Shown: piece after piece, positions 44,302-54,063 of the stretch
How the letters are laid out: each line of letters begins with the position of its first letter
Numbering within the stretch: the stretch's first letter is position 1
Assembly: GCA_012838955.1 (NCBI GenBank)
Contig: DUOH01000034.1
Span: 45,479 to 109,478, forward strand
Reading direction: 5' to 3'
Origin: Bacillota bacterium
Lineage (GTDB): Bacteria; Bacillota; UBA4882; UBA10575
Length of the DNA stretch: 64,000 bases
Position numbers and translations under genes: made by a program
Notes under the pieces: model-generated
The model's database searches: none
Told to the model about the DNA's origin: nothing
The model's input: the letters and a program-made list of their open reading frames with translations, nothing else

Positions 44302-44683
44302 GGAAGACACCCTCCTTACAGGAGAAGATGATCACTAAACCTCAGCGTGTGAGGAGTGGGGTTCATGGCCTATTATATCATAGATATTGATCTGGTTATG
44401 AAATCAACAGGAAGAAAAACGAGGTCTTTCACTGTGAAACCAGGAGCAAGCTTTGGGGGTATGAACCTTCCCGAAAATTCCGGTAGGACATGGTAAGCCT
44501 CATAGGGTGGAGATGCGGCTATTTTTAGCATAGAAAAAGTTTATACTATTTGTGGTGAAAGCGGAGACTATTATAGCTGGATGCCTGTAGAATTACTGCC
44601 GGTCATCCAAGAGTAGTGACGGGCGGATGATGATCAAGGCACAGCAGGTCGGGGAGATTTGTATTTAAGATAGAGGATGGGTA
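44302..44683. other. Divergent intergenic region between YigZ and ger genes
   Basis: I see no gene. A TATAAT at 44375-44380 on the minus strand (no good -35) and a TATACTA at 44542-44548 on the plus strand are the only promoter-like words; the latter resembles a sigma-G -10, but no matching -35 is at the right distance. Confidence 0.4.
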
Positions 44684-46300
44684 ATGTTTAAGAAGATCTG
44701 GCGGAAAGCAAAATACTTCATGACCATCGCCGGTACGGAGCAGGCTGAGGAAGATGGCGAAGAGGGGATGAGCCTCTCCCCTGTTTTAGGTGAAAATCTA
44801 CACAGCTTACGACAGCGTCTGGGAAAAAGTTCCGACATCATCATGCGCCGCATAATACTAAACCTGGAACGGAAGGTGGAGGCGGCAGTAGTCTATGTGG
44901 AAGGCTTGGCTGATGAGAAGGTAATTAATGATCATATTTTAAGTCCTTTGCTGAAAGTAAAAGGGACAGGGAAAAAGGACTCCGTAAAGATCCTGGAGTA
45001 TCTGGCGGATGAAGTTATTACCGTCGGTGGGGTGAGAAGAACAGGAAATATTGATCGACTGGTCAGCCTGGTTCTGGCGGGGGATACCCTTTTCCTGTTG
45101 GACGGATCAGCCCGGGCTTTACTCCTCAGTACCAGAGGCTGGGAGAAAAGGGCGCTGCAGGAACCGGATACCGAGATCATTATTAAGGGGCCGAGGATTG
45201 GCTTTGTAGAAACTCTACGGGTCAATACGGCTTTATTACGGCGGGAAATTGGCCATCCGGATCTAACCCTGGAGTCACTGGAGGTTGGCGCCAAAACAAA
45301 GACGGAGGTATGCATCGCGTATCTACAAGGGCTGACTGACCAAAGGTTGGTGGATGAAGTAAAGCGGCGGATTCGGCGGATTAATACCGATGCCATTCTG
45401 GCTGCGGGCTTTCTAGAGGAGTTCATCGAAGATGCACCGTTGTCGCCGTTTGCCACTGTGACCTATACGGAACGGCCGGATGTGGCTGCCGCCAAGATCC
45501 TGGAGGGGCGGGTGGCGATTTTTACCGACGGCACTCCGGTGGTAAATACCGTACCGGCTTTATTTATTGAGAGTTTTCAAAGCCCGGATGATTATACTTT
45601 TCGCTTTTACTATTCCACGATCATCCGGTGGATCCGGTACCTCTCCTTTGCTTTGAGTATTCTCTCCCCTGCGATCTATGTTTCCTTAGCCACCTTTCAT
45701 CAGGAATTACTCCCGACTACGCTTCTGATCTCCATGGCCGCCGCGACTGAGGGCACCCCCCTGCCTACTGTGCTGGAAGCAGTAGGCTTGGGTCTAGTCT
45801 TTGAACTTTTGCGGGAGGCCGGAATCCGCTTGCCGCGTCCGATCGGACAGGCCGTTAGTATTGTGGGCGCGTTGGTGATCGGGGAGGCGGTGGTCTCCGC
45901 CGGACTGATCTCCGCGCCTACAGTAATTGTGGTTGCGCTGACCGCGATCTCTTCTTTTGTTGCTCCAGTACAGGTGGGAGTAGCAGCTTTATTACGCTTG
46001 GGTTTAACGGTGATCGCGGGCCTCTTGGGCGCTTTTGGAATTGTCCTTGCCCTGCTGGTGGTCTTGGTGCATTTGGCCTCCTTACGGTCTTTCGGTGTGC
46101 CTTTCCTCTCCCCGGTTGCCCCTTTGGTGCCGCGGGATTTGAAGGATGTGGTGGTCAGAGCGCCTTTATGGGCCATGTTAACCCGGCCGAAATTCATCGG
46201 ACGGGATCCGCAGCGTCAATCCTTTGATCTGCGCCCTGCTCCGCCCGGCATTACCGAGCAAAAGAAAGATTCCCGGGAGAAAGAAGGCGATCAGGGATGA
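44684..46300 (+). CDS. gerA: Spore germinant receptor subunit A (GerA family)
   Basis: 538 residues. A hydrophilic N-terminal domain (about 1-300) with RRIILNLERKVEAAVVYVEGLAD and the GRVAIFTDGTP segment, then about five membrane helices (about 310-480) with the conserved ATEGTPLPTVLEA and RLPRPIGQAVSIVGALVIGEAVV motifs, and a charged tail. Sits in the inner spore membrane with the GerC and GerB subunits, probably oligomerising as a nutrient-gated channel. The A, C, B gene order is seen. Confidence 0.95.
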   Translation: MFKKIWRKAKYFMTIAGTEQAEEDGEEGMSLSPVLGENLHSLRQRLGKSSDIIMRRIILNLERKVEAAVVYVEGLADEKVINDHILSPLLKVKGTGKKDSVKILEYLADEVITVGGVRRTGNIDRLVSLVLAGDTLFLLDGSARALLLSTRGWEKRALQEPDTEIIIKGPRIGFVETLRVNTALLRREIGHPDLTLESLEVGAKTKTEVCIAYLQGLTDQRLVDEVKRRIRRINTDAILAAGFLEEFIEDAPLSPFATVTYTERPDVAAAKILEGRVAIFTDGTPVVNTVPALFIESFQSPDDYTFRFYYSTIIRWIRYLSFALSILSPAIYVSLATFHQELLPTTLLISMAAATEGTPLPTVLEAVGLGLVFELLREAGIRLPRPIGQAVSIVGALVIGEAVVSAGLISAPTVIVVALTAISSFVAPVQVGVAALLRLGLTVIAGLLGAFGIVLALLVVLVHLASLRSFGVPFLSPVAPLVPRDLKDVVVRAPLWAMLTRPKFIGRDPQRQSFDLRPAPPGITEQKKDSREKEGDQG

Positions 46301-47490
46301 ACGGGGATTCGACTCCCGCTTATAGAATTGACCGGAAGTTGATCTTGATGATTCTGGTGACGATAGTGCTTTTCACCGGTGGGTGCTGGGATCGGCGGGA
46401 GATGGAAACCTTGGGGATTGTCGCCGGGTTCGGACTGGACTGGGTGGAGAAGGAGAAAAAGTTCGTCTTGACCGCACAGGTCATCAAACCCACCCAAGTC
46501 CAAACTCCTCACGGTGGAGGCGGTGGAGGCGGTGAAGGCGAAGAAGCGGTTTGGGTGGTCAAGAGTAAAGCAGAAACTGTATTTAAGGGAGTACGGGGGT
46601 TTCTTTTTGAAAGCAGCCGCCGCCTGTACTTTCCCCATAACCAAATCATAGTCGTGGGGAAGGATGCGGCCCGGGAAGGCGTCGGCCCACTGCTTGATTT
46701 TTTTACACGGGACGCGGAACCCAGACTTTCAGAGTGGTTTTTGGTGGCCGAAGGGGAAGCGGCAGAGGTTTTACAGGCTAAAGCGGGATTGGAGAAGATT
46801 CCGGCCCTGGCCATTAGCAGGTTGCTTAATAATTATACCGGCACTTCCGAGATTGGCCGGAGTAATCTTTTGGGGTTTCTCACTCGACTGCTCAGCAAGA
46901 CCACTGCCCCTTATGCGCCTTTAATCAAGGTAGAGGGGGAAGGAGCAGAACTGAAATACAGGATCTCCGGCACGGCGGTGTTTAGAAAAGATAAATACAT
47001 CGGAGAATTAAACAAGCGGGAGACCAGAGGACTTCTATGGCTCCTGGGAGAGGTCCAGGACGGGATCGTTACCATGGACTATGGCGGAGGCAAGGTGGAT
47101 GTAGAGCTCATTAAGTCCGCTTGCCGAATCCGGCCGGAGATGAAGGACGGTTCCATCCGGATGCAGGTGGAGATCAGGGCCGAAGGAAACCTCGGCGCCA
47201 ATCTGGCGCCAGTTGATTTTTCCGTTACCGAACGCACCAGGGATTTAAATTCCAAACTGGCGACGGCGATTAAAGGGGAGGTGGAGGCGAGCTTAGAGAA
47301 AGCCCGGACTTTACAGGCGGATCTCTTCGCTTTTGGCGAAGCGGTACAGAGGAAGTACCCAAAGGAGTGGCGGGAACTAGAGAAAAAGTGGATGGAGATC
47401 TTTCCCCAACTTGAGGTAGAGATTGATGTCCGGACTAATCTGCGCTTGTTGGGCCTCACTACCCGCCCGACAATCATAAAAGAAGAATAA
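46297..47490 (+). CDS. gerC: Ger(x)C-family spore germination lipoprotein
   Basis: 397 residues with a lipobox LFTGGC (Cys near residue 30) followed by the family WDRREMETLGIVAGFGLD. The C-terminal half has GTAVFRKDKYIGELNKRETRGLLWL. A run of seven glycines (HGGGGGGGEG) replaces the usual loop near residue 72. The membrane-anchored C subunit of the receptor. Starts in an ATGA overlap with gerA. Confidence 0.95.
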   Translation: MNGDSTPAYRIDRKLILMILVTIVLFTGGCWDRREMETLGIVAGFGLDWVEKEKKFVLTAQVIKPTQVQTPHGGGGGGGEGEEAVWVVKSKAETVFKGVRGFLFESSRRLYFPHNQIIVVGKDAAREGVGPLLDFFTRDAEPRLSEWFLVAEGEAAEVLQAKAGLEKIPALAISRLLNNYTGTSEIGRSNLLGFLTRLLSKTTAPYAPLIKVEGEGAELKYRISGTAVFRKDKYIGELNKRETRGLLWLLGEVQDGIVTMDYGGGKVDVELIKSACRIRPEMKDGSIRMQVEIRAEGNLGANLAPVDFSVTERTRDLNSKLATAIKGEVEASLEKARTLQADLFAFGEAVQRKYPKEWRELEKKWMEIFPQLEVEIDVRTNLRLLGLTTRPTIIKEE

Positions 47491-47533
47491 ACTCTCGTAT
47501 GTACCGCATGCAGCAGGAAGGAGGATATTTGGG

Positions 47534-48631
47534 TTGGGCTTAGAGCAGGGACGGATCTCGGCAACACAACTTACCATGTTGATTATTAGTTTTCTCTTAG
47601 GCACTACTCTGCTGTTTTCGCCGGGGGGGGTAGCCGGGCGCGACTCCTGGATTGCGCTACTCGTAGGCATGGTCGAGGGTTTACTCTTTGCTTTCATCTA
47701 TGCGACCTTGGCCGTCCGTTTTCCCGGACGTCCGCTTATTCAGGTTTTTCATTCGGTCTACGGAAGCGTCGGAGGGAAAGTGATCGCTCTTTTCTTCTTG
47801 GGGTACCTGTTTCATTTGGGTTCCTTAGTCTTGACAAATTTCAGCTTTTTTTTCAATACTTTAATCCTGATCGAAACCCCCTCAGCAGTGATTGTTTTCT
47901 CCATCGTGGCAATCAGCGTCTACGCCGCCCGCCACGGCTTGGAGGTGGTGGCCAGGTGCAGCCAGGTTTTACTCCCTTTCGCCTTGTTCTTCTTTATTCT
48001 AACTTTTATTCTACTAATCAAGGATTTCCGACTCGAACACTTCCAGCCTGTACTGGCGATCTCTGCGAAAAGATTTTTTTTCGCCGCTCATTCGGCGGCA
48101 GTATTTCCTTTTGGCGAGAGTGTTGGTTTCCTTCTAGCCCTACCGGCGCTGAGTGACCCAGAAAAGCCATGGAAGTGTCTGCTGCTGGGGATCATCATCT
48201 CCACTGGTGTTTTATTGCTCAGTGCCCTGCGGAACACCGGCACCCTCGGAATTTTGCAGGATATCTTCTTCTTCCCTTCCTTTCAAGCGACGCGCCAGAT
48301 TAATGTGGGGCAGATCTTGACCAGAGTGGAGATACTGGTGGCCGTAAATTTTCTGGCCATGGGTTTTCTCAAGTATACGTTTTTATTATACGGTGTCATT
48401 CTTGGCACGGCGGAAGTGTTTGGGTTACGGGAATACAGGATTCTGGGCTATCCCGTGGGGATCCTGATGGGAATCTTGTCTTTACTTAATTTTGCGGGTA
48501 TCCATGAGAATTTTGAATTTCTGGAGAAGGTTTATCCCTTTTATGCCTTACCTTTTCAAGTCGGGATTCCTTTGTTTACTTTGATAATAGCCATGATCAG
48601 AAAACTGCCCCGGGAAGGAGGAGAAACATGA
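47534..48631 (+). CDS. gerB: Spore germinant receptor subunit B (GerB permease)
   Basis: 365 residues, about ten membrane helices, of the GerAB branch of the APC superfamily: RISATQLTMLIISFLLGTTLLFSPG at the start and FGESVGFLLALPAL in the middle. Proposed germinant-binding subunit. TTG start 9 nt after GGAGG. It overlaps the next small gene by ATGA. Confidence 0.94.
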   Translation: MGLEQGRISATQLTMLIISFLLGTTLLFSPGGVAGRDSWIALLVGMVEGLLFAFIYATLAVRFPGRPLIQVFHSVYGSVGGKVIALFFLGYLFHLGSLVLTNFSFFFNTLILIETPSAVIVFSIVAISVYAARHGLEVVARCSQVLLPFALFFFILTFILLIKDFRLEHFQPVLAISAKRFFFAAHSAAVFPFGESVGFLLALPALSDPEKPWKCLLLGIIISTGVLLLSALRNTGTLGILQDIFFFPSFQATRQINVGQILTRVEILVAVNFLAMGFLKYTFLLYGVILGTAEVFGLREYRILGYPVGILMGILSLLNFAGIHENFEFLEKVYPFYALPFQVGIPLFTLIIAMIRKLPREGGET

Positions 48632-48825
48632 TTCTTCTGCTGCTCTTCGGATTTTCCCTGATTTTTCTGCGGGAAGTTCCCCGGTTAATTCAGCGTAGAT
48701 ACTGGCGGGAGTTGCTTGTCTTTTGCCTGTTCATGGCTGTGGCCATGCTTTTGAGCGTGTTGTTAACAATTGGCGTGGAACTTCCTCAAGTGTCTACTGC
48801 GATCGGAGATCTTTTCCTGAAATGA
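48628..48825 (+). CDS. Small two-helix membrane protein of the ger operon (D subunit-like)
   Basis: 65 residues with two hydrophobic segments (about 1-15 and 30-50) separated by a basic loop. Coupled to gerB by an ATGA overlap. Small two-helix D subunits are known from some Bacillus ger operons, where they modulate germinant response; size, topology and position fit. No sequence motif confirms it. Confidence 0.7.
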   Translation: MILLLLFGFSLIFLREVPRLIQRRYWRELLVFCLFMAVAMLLSVLLTIGVELPQVSTAIGDLFLK

Positions 48826-48949
48826 GTTTTTGATAAGAAATGACGAATAGTATTAAATTTGTGTAAATTGGGTCCACTGCAGAGAATTTTTTGGTATTTT
48901 AGGTTTAAAGAAGTATGACTGGTTTTAATAAGAAAATGGAGTGATGATG

Positions 48950-50251
48950 ATGACCGCCAAACTTACTCTGGATTACTCCGGGGCCCAAAAATTCTTTCGC
49001 AGTGAAGAATTGACCTATCTCGAACCAAAAGTAGAGATGGCCCATAAAATGCTGCATGAGCGCACCGGTCCGGGCCATGATTTCTTGGGCTGGCTGGAGT
49101 GGCCTTTCCGTTACGACCAAGTGGAATTTGGTGAGATCAAGAAAGCGGCGGCGCGCATTCACGACCAGGCGGAAGTCTTGGTAGTGGTGGGGATCGGTGG
49201 ATCTTATTTAGGGGCCAGAGCAGCGATTGAACTGCTTAGCCCGGCATTTGTCAATTCTGCACAGGGAAAAGCGCCGCAGATTCTGTATGCCGGGAATCAC
49301 CTGAGTGCCGATTATTTATCTGGTTTACTGGATTATCTCAGGGAGAAAGATTTTGCCGTGAATGTAATCTCCAAATCCGGAACTACCACAGAACCAGCAG
49401 TGGCTTTTCGGTTTCTCAAAAAACTGCTGGAGGAGAAGTACGGAAAGACCGAGGCGGCGCAGAGGATCTACGCTACTACCGATCGGAAAAGGGGCGCCCT
49501 TAGAGAATTGGCGGCGGCGGAAGGATATACCACCTTTGTGATTCCTGATGATATCGGGGGCAGGTATTCGGTATTGACCCCGGTTGGATTGTTGCCAATC
49601 GCAGCGGCGGGTATTGATATAGATGAAATTATGAGCGGCGCGGCCGAGGCCGCCCGGGAATATTCTGAAAAAGATTTAGCCAAAAACCAGGCATATCAGT
49701 ATGCCGCCCTCCGGCAGATCTTCTATGACAAGGGAAAAACCGTTGAATTATTGGTCAGTTATGAGCCGGCCTTGCATTATTTTGCCGAATGGTGGAAACA
49801 GCTCTTTGGCGAGAGTGAAGGGAAAGATCAGAAAGGCCTCTTCCCGGCGGCTTGTGATTTCACTACCGACCTGCATTCTCTGGGCCAATTCATTCAGGAC
49901 GGGAAGAGACTTTTTATTGAAACTGTTTTACGGGTGGAACGGCCGCGACACGTTCTGGCCATGACTGCGGAAGAACAGGATTTGGATGGTTTGAATTATC
50001 TGGCCGGGAAAACCGTGGACTTCATTAATGAACAGGCCTTACGCGGTACAATCATGGCTCATGTGGAGGGGGGAGTTCCCAATCTGCTCCTGAATATTCC
50101 TGAGCTCAAACCCTATTACTTCGGGCAGATGGTTTATTTCTTTAAAAAAGCCTGCGCAGTCAGTGGGTATCTCTTGGGTGTCAACCCTTTTGACCAACCG
50201 GGAGTAGAGTTTTATAAGAAGAATATGTTTACTTTATTGGGAAAGAAGTAG
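48950..50251 (+). CDS. pgi: Glucose-6-phosphate isomerase
   Basis: 433 residues, the shorter Gram-positive type. Sugar-phosphate and catalytic motifs: [42 protein letters not shown] and the late [20 protein letters not shown] and [10 protein letters not shown]. Glycolysis and gluconeogenesis. Several ATG and GTG codons are in a row; 48950 lies 8 nt after GGAG. Confidence 0.96.
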   Translation: MTAKLTLDYSGAQKFFRSEELTYLEPKVEMAHKMLHERTGPGHDFLGWLEWPFRYDQVEFGEIKKAAARIHDQAEVLVVVGIGGSYLGARAAIELLSPAFVNSAQGKAPQILYAGNHLSADYLSGLLDYLREKDFAVNVISKSGTTTEPAVAFRFLKKLLEEKYGKTEAAQRIYATTDRKRGALRELAAAEGYTTFVIPDDIGGRYSVLTPVGLLPIAAAGIDIDEIMSGAAEAAREYSEKDLAKNQAYQYAALRQIFYDKGKTVELLVSYEPALHYFAEWWKQLFGESEGKDQKGLFPAACDFTTDLHSLGQFIQDGKRLFIETVLRVERPRHVLAMTAEEQDLDGLNYLAGKTVDFINEQALRGTIMAHVEGGVPNLLLNIPELKPYYFGQMVYFFKKACAVSGYLLGVNPFDQPGVEFYKKNMFTLLGKK

Positions 50252-50353
50252 GCGCGTGTGTGTTGGCGAAGGCAAAGACAGACTGCCGGTCGAACGGTAG
50301 AGCGCGCATGGGGTTGGATTCGAAGATCGTCAAGAAAACAAGGAGGAATTAAG

Positions 50354-50785
50354 ATGAAGGATAATTTAGAACAGACTCTGGTGATTTTCAAGCCCGATGC
50401 TCTGCGGAGAAAACTGGTGGGAGAGATTATGAACAGGTTTGAACGGGTGGGGCTGGAATTGACGGCTCTCAAGACGATCCGCTTCACCGAGGAACTTTGC
50501 AGAGAGCATTACCAGCACCTGGTAGAGAAGAGTTTCTTCCCGGAGATTGTGCGCTATATGACGTCCGGCCCAAGCATTGTCGGGATTCTCTCCGGATACA
50601 GAGCGGTGGCGGTTGTTCGGCATCTGGTAGGGGCTACCGACCCGCTGGAGGCTGCGCCCGGTACGATTAGGGCGGATTATGCCCTGTCCAATCAAGAAAA
50701 TGTGGTACACGCCTCGGCCACCATACCCGAGGCTCAAGCGGAGATCGCCAGGTTTTTCGGGGCGGAGTTTTCTACTGATCTGTAG
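50354..50785 (+). CDS. ndk: Nucleoside-diphosphate kinase
   Basis: 143 residues: TLVIFKPDALRRKLVGEIMNRFE, SGPSIVGILSGYRAV, LVGATDPLEAAPGTIRADYA and the phospho-His in ENVVHAS. The usual HASDS is HASAT here, as in some Clostridia and archaea. AGGAGG precedes ATG 50354. Follows pgi by 102 nt. Confidence 0.95.
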   Translation: MKDNLEQTLVIFKPDALRRKLVGEIMNRFERVGLELTALKTIRFTEELCREHYQHLVEKSFFPEIVRYMTSGPSIVGILSGYRAVAVVRHLVGATDPLEAAPGTIRADYALSNQENVVHASATIPEAQAEIARFFGAEFSTDL

Positions 50786-50907
50786 TGAGCTGCCTGATTG
50801 AGATGGCGATCTCCGCGAACACAAAAATTCGCTGTCATAAATATAAAACGTGGAAAAAATTGTTTGACTTATGGCCGGACAGATCAGTGCTGACCCACGG
50901 TTGTGAT

Positions 50908-50941
50908 AAGAGCAATACCTTTACGGGGTTGCTCTTTCTTT
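50908..50941 (+). terminator. Terminator after ndk
   Basis: AAGAGCAA/TTGCTCTT stem with inner pairs around TTTAC, then TTCTTT. Confidence 0.8.
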
Positions 50942-51071
50942 ATTAAGATATTAAACGAGGCCTAGCAGGCTGTGCCCAAAGACTAGGCCGGCGAAGTTGA
51001 TTGGTTGAATGGATACATCAAGGCAGGAATCCGTGGTCCGGTAACGAAATAAACCGCACGGGGGGGTTGAG

Positions 51072-51470
51072 ATGAAGACATTTTACGCTCTGGGTGAGTG
51101 GATCCGCCTTTTTTTTCGTAATCATTGCGGCGCCAAGATCGCCATGGTCAGTCTTTTAGTGGCTGTGGGTTGTCTATTATTATACTCGGCGCTAAAGTCG
51201 TCATTGGTCTGGGGAACGGTCTGCTTCTTCGGGGCAGCTGCCTTTCTTCTGTTTCTGCACTTTAAAGTAAAGACCAGATACCCTATATGCTTATGGATTG
51301 CTCTCTTCCTATTCGGTCTGGCCTTCTTTTCTTTAATGTTCATGTCGAAGAGTATCTTCTGCACCTATTTGTTTCCGCTTTATCTGTTAGGACTGGGGAT
51401 CGGTCTTTTAATGGGAGATCCGTCCAAGTTTACTCTTGCTCTGCGCTCCCGGATCGGGAAAGGGCAATGA
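51072..51470 (+). CDS. Hypothetical integral membrane protein
   Basis: 132 residues with four predicted membrane helices and a short basic C-terminus. No family recognised. GGGGGGTTGAG upstream of the ATG is a plausible ribosome site. It stands 42 nt before the helicase gene and may be co-transcribed with it. Confidence 0.7.
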   Translation: MKTFYALGEWIRLFFRNHCGAKIAMVSLLVAVGCLLLYSALKSSLVWGTVCFFGAAAFLLFLHFKVKTRYPICLWIALFLFGLAFFSLMFMSKSIFCTYLFPLYLLGLGIGLLMGDPSKFTLALRSRIGKGQ

Positions 51471-51511
51471 GTTTTGACAGGGTAAGGACGCTAAAGGAGA
51501 ATTTATGCTAG

Positions 51512-54013
51512 ATGAATTGTACTGGTGGTATAAGTATTGAGGAGATTTTGGGAGAGATCACAGCCAGCGAAGGATATCGGGGACAGATCTCATCACACCG
51601 GGTTTTTCCGGCGACGCCTCCGCTCTACGGCGAATTGAGCCAGCCCCTGGCAGAGGTATTAAGGGTGAATCTGGCCGCCAAAGGGATCAGCAGATTATAT
51701 GCGCACCAGGTTTCGGCTTTAGAAAAGGTGAGGGTCGGCCGGAGCATAGTAGTGGTCACAGGCACAGCCAGTGGGAAAACCCTCTGTTATAACCTGCCGG
51801 TTTTAGAAAAATGGCTTACACAGAAAGAAAGCAGGGCGCTTTACTTATATCCTACGAAAGCGCTGGCTCAGGATCAGCTAAAAGCGTTACTCCGGCTGAC
51901 GGAGGGTTTGGCTGTCCGTCCGGTGGCCGGGACCTATGACGGAGACACCTCGCCGACGTCCCGAAGAAAGCTGAGAGATGAAGGGCAGATTATCATGACC
52001 AACCCTGACATGTTACATCAGGGCATTCTCCCGAAACACCCGGCTTGGGGAAGTTTCTTCGCTAACCTCCGTTTTGTGGTTATTGACGAGATCCATGTCT
52101 ACCGGGGGGTTTTCGGTTCAAATGTGGCCAATGTCTTAAAGAGGTTGCAGCGGATCTGTCGTCATTACGGATCAGACCCGGTTTATATCTGTACTTCGGC
52201 TACGATTGCTAATCCGCAGGAACATGCTGAAACACTGCTGGCCAGGACTGTGGATTTGGTGGATCAGGACGGAGCGCCCCGCAGTGAAAAGCATTTTATC
52301 CTGTGGAACCCGCCTTATCTCGATGAAACCCGCACCGAACGGCGCAGCGCCAATCTGGAGGCTGCTGATCTCATGGCTATGCTCATCGCCAGGAGGATTC
52401 CCACTATTACCTTTGCCCGGGCTCGGGTGGTGACGGAGCTGATTTATAGGTATACCCAAGAACGTCTGCAGCGGCTCCGGCCGTCTTTGGTGAATTCCAT
52501 CCGGCCGTACAGGGGAGGCTATCTACCGAAGGAACGGAGGAAGATTGAAGAAGAACTCTTCTCCGGAAAGCTACTCGGTGTTACCTCTACCAACGCCTTG
52601 GAGCTTGGTATTGACATCGGAAGCCTGGGGGCTTGTTTAATCGTTGGCTACCCCGGTACGATCGCTTCCTTCTGGCAGCAGGCCGGGCGGGTCGGCCGTG
52701 GGGGACTGCCGTCTCTCGTCTTTTTTTTAGGACTGAACGCGCCGATCGATCAATATTTGCTTCGTTACGAGAATTATCTGTTTGATAAAAATCCGGAAGC
52801 AGCGGTCCTCGATCCGTATAATCCCCATGTTATTTTAGGGCACTTACGGGCCGCCGCTTATGAAGCGCCGCTCTCATATAGAGACGAGGCAGAGTTTGGA
52901 AAGTTTGCTCCGGCGGTCAAGGGTTTGCTGGAAGAAGCCGGCGAGGTCTTTTCCGTACACGCCAAGTCGTACTGGCGGGGAAAGGGTTTCCCGGCGGCGC
53001 AGGTAAACCTGAGAAACATCTCCGAGCACACTTTTAACATTTTTGAGGAAGAGAGTAAGAAGGTCATCGGTACGATGGATGAGGATAGCGCGTACCAACA
53101 ATTATATACGGAAGCTGTTTATCTCCATGACGGAGAGGCGTATTTCGTGCACCATCTCGACCTGGAGGAGAGAGTGGCTTATGTGCATAAAGCGGATTTG
53201 GATTACTATACCCAGTCCATTACCGAAGTGCAGATTAGAATTACTGAAGAGGAGATGAAGAAAGAGTGGCGAAAGTCCTTGGTTCACTTTGGCATGGTGG
53301 AGGTAATGACCAAACCATATCTTTTCCGCAAGATCAAGTTTGCCACCAGAGAGAGCCTGGGCTTCGGTCCGATTGATCTGCCAACAAAAACCATGGATAC
53401 CTGCGCTTTATGGTTAAAGCCCGCACTGGCGGTTTTAAACCGAGTGAAGGCGCTGGGCAGAGATCCGATGGAAGGCCTTTTGGGATTGGCTAATGTCCTT
53501 ACTGAGGTCTTACCTTTCCTGGTGATGTCCGATCCCATGGATATCGGGTCCACTGTTGATCTGGCCAATACCGGGGCGCCGGCCATCTTTCTCTATGATA
53601 AATATCCGGGAGGAGTAGGGTTTGCCCAACGCGCTTATGATGTGGTGGAGGAGGTCTTTAAGAACGCCTTGGCTTTAATTGCTGCTTGCGAATGCGCCGA
53701 AGGGTGTCCGTCTTGCGTTGGTTCTCCCCTCCCACCCCACAGCCAGTTGGATCCTGACACAGCAGCCAAGGGAAGAATCCCCGACAAAGAAGGGGCCCTG
53801 ATTATTTTACACGAATTATTAGAGTTGGAACCCTATATCCCTAAGCCCAAATCGGCTGCAGATTCTCAGTTGGCGACCGGGGATTCTCAGGAGGAGATGG
53901 GAGAGCCGCCGCCTTTTACCCCTCTCCCGGAGACCATGGAGCTTCGCATTAGGAGACAACTGCAAAATCTCCAAATGAGAAAAGGTGTTTCCCGGAATGG
54001 AAGAGACAAATAG
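51512..54013 (+). CDS. mrfA: MrfA/YprA-type DEAD/DEAH helicase with DUF1998
   Basis: 833 residues. Helicase lobes with TGTASGKT (motif I), PTKALAQDQ, TNPDMLHQGILP, VVIDEIHVYRG (motif II) and QQAGRVGRGG (motif VI), then a MrfA-type middle region and a C-terminal DUF1998 domain with a Cys cluster (CECAEGCPSC). In B. subtilis MrfA unwinds DNA 3' to 5' with the exonuclease MrfB to repair mitomycin lesions. No mrfB is next to it here. The ribosome site (AGGAG) is 14 nt before the ATG, farther than usual, and a three-codon mini-frame lies between. Confidence 0.9.
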   Translation: MNCTGGISIEEILGEITASEGYRGQISSHRVFPATPPLYGELSQPLAEVLRVNLAAKGISRLYAHQVSALEKVRVGRSIVVVTGTASGKTLCYNLPVLEKWLTQKESRALYLYPTKALAQDQLKALLRLTEGLAVRPVAGTYDGDTSPTSRRKLRDEGQIIMTNPDMLHQGILPKHPAWGSFFANLRFVVIDEIHVYRGVFGSNVANVLKRLQRICRHYGSDPVYICTSATIANPQEHAETLLARTVDLVDQDGAPRSEKHFILWNPPYLDETRTERRSANLEAADLMAMLIARRIPTITFARARVVTELIYRYTQERLQRLRPSLVNSIRPYRGGYLPKERRKIEEELFSGKLLGVTSTNALELGIDIGSLGACLIVGYPGTIASFWQQAGRVGRGGLPSLVFFLGLNAPIDQYLLRYENYLFDKNPEAAVLDPYNPHVILGHLRAAAYEAPLSYRDEAEFGKFAPAVKGLLEEAGEVFSVHAKSYWRGKGFPAAQVNLRNISEHTFNIFEEESKKVIGTMDEDSAYQQLYTEAVYLHDGEAYFVHHLDLEERVAYVHKADLDYYTQSITEVQIRITEEEMKKEWRKSLVHFGMVEVMTKPYLFRKIKFATRESLGFGPIDLPTKTMDTCALWLKPALAVLNRVKALGRDPMEGLLGLANVLTEVLPFLVMSDPMDIGSTVDLANTGAPAIFLYDKYPGGVGFAQRAYDVVEEVFKNALALIAACECAEGCPSCVGSPLPPHSQLDPDTAAKGRIPDKEGALIILHELLELEPYIPKPKSAADSQLATGDSQEEMGEPPPFTPLPETMELRIRRQLQNLQMRKGVSRNGRDK

Positions 54014-54063
54014 TTTAAAATATGGTGATGACTACTTGTCCACAGAGGAAAGGAGAGTTTTTT

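Noticed and set aside
44540..44560. Sigma-G promoter for the ger operon
   Set aside because: TATACTA is close to a -10, but no TGMATA-type -35 occurs 17-18 bp upstream.
46511..46540. GGCGGTGGAGGCGGT repeat inside gerC as a repeat element
   Set aside because: It simply encodes a glycine-rich loop in frame; not a mobile or regulatory repeat.
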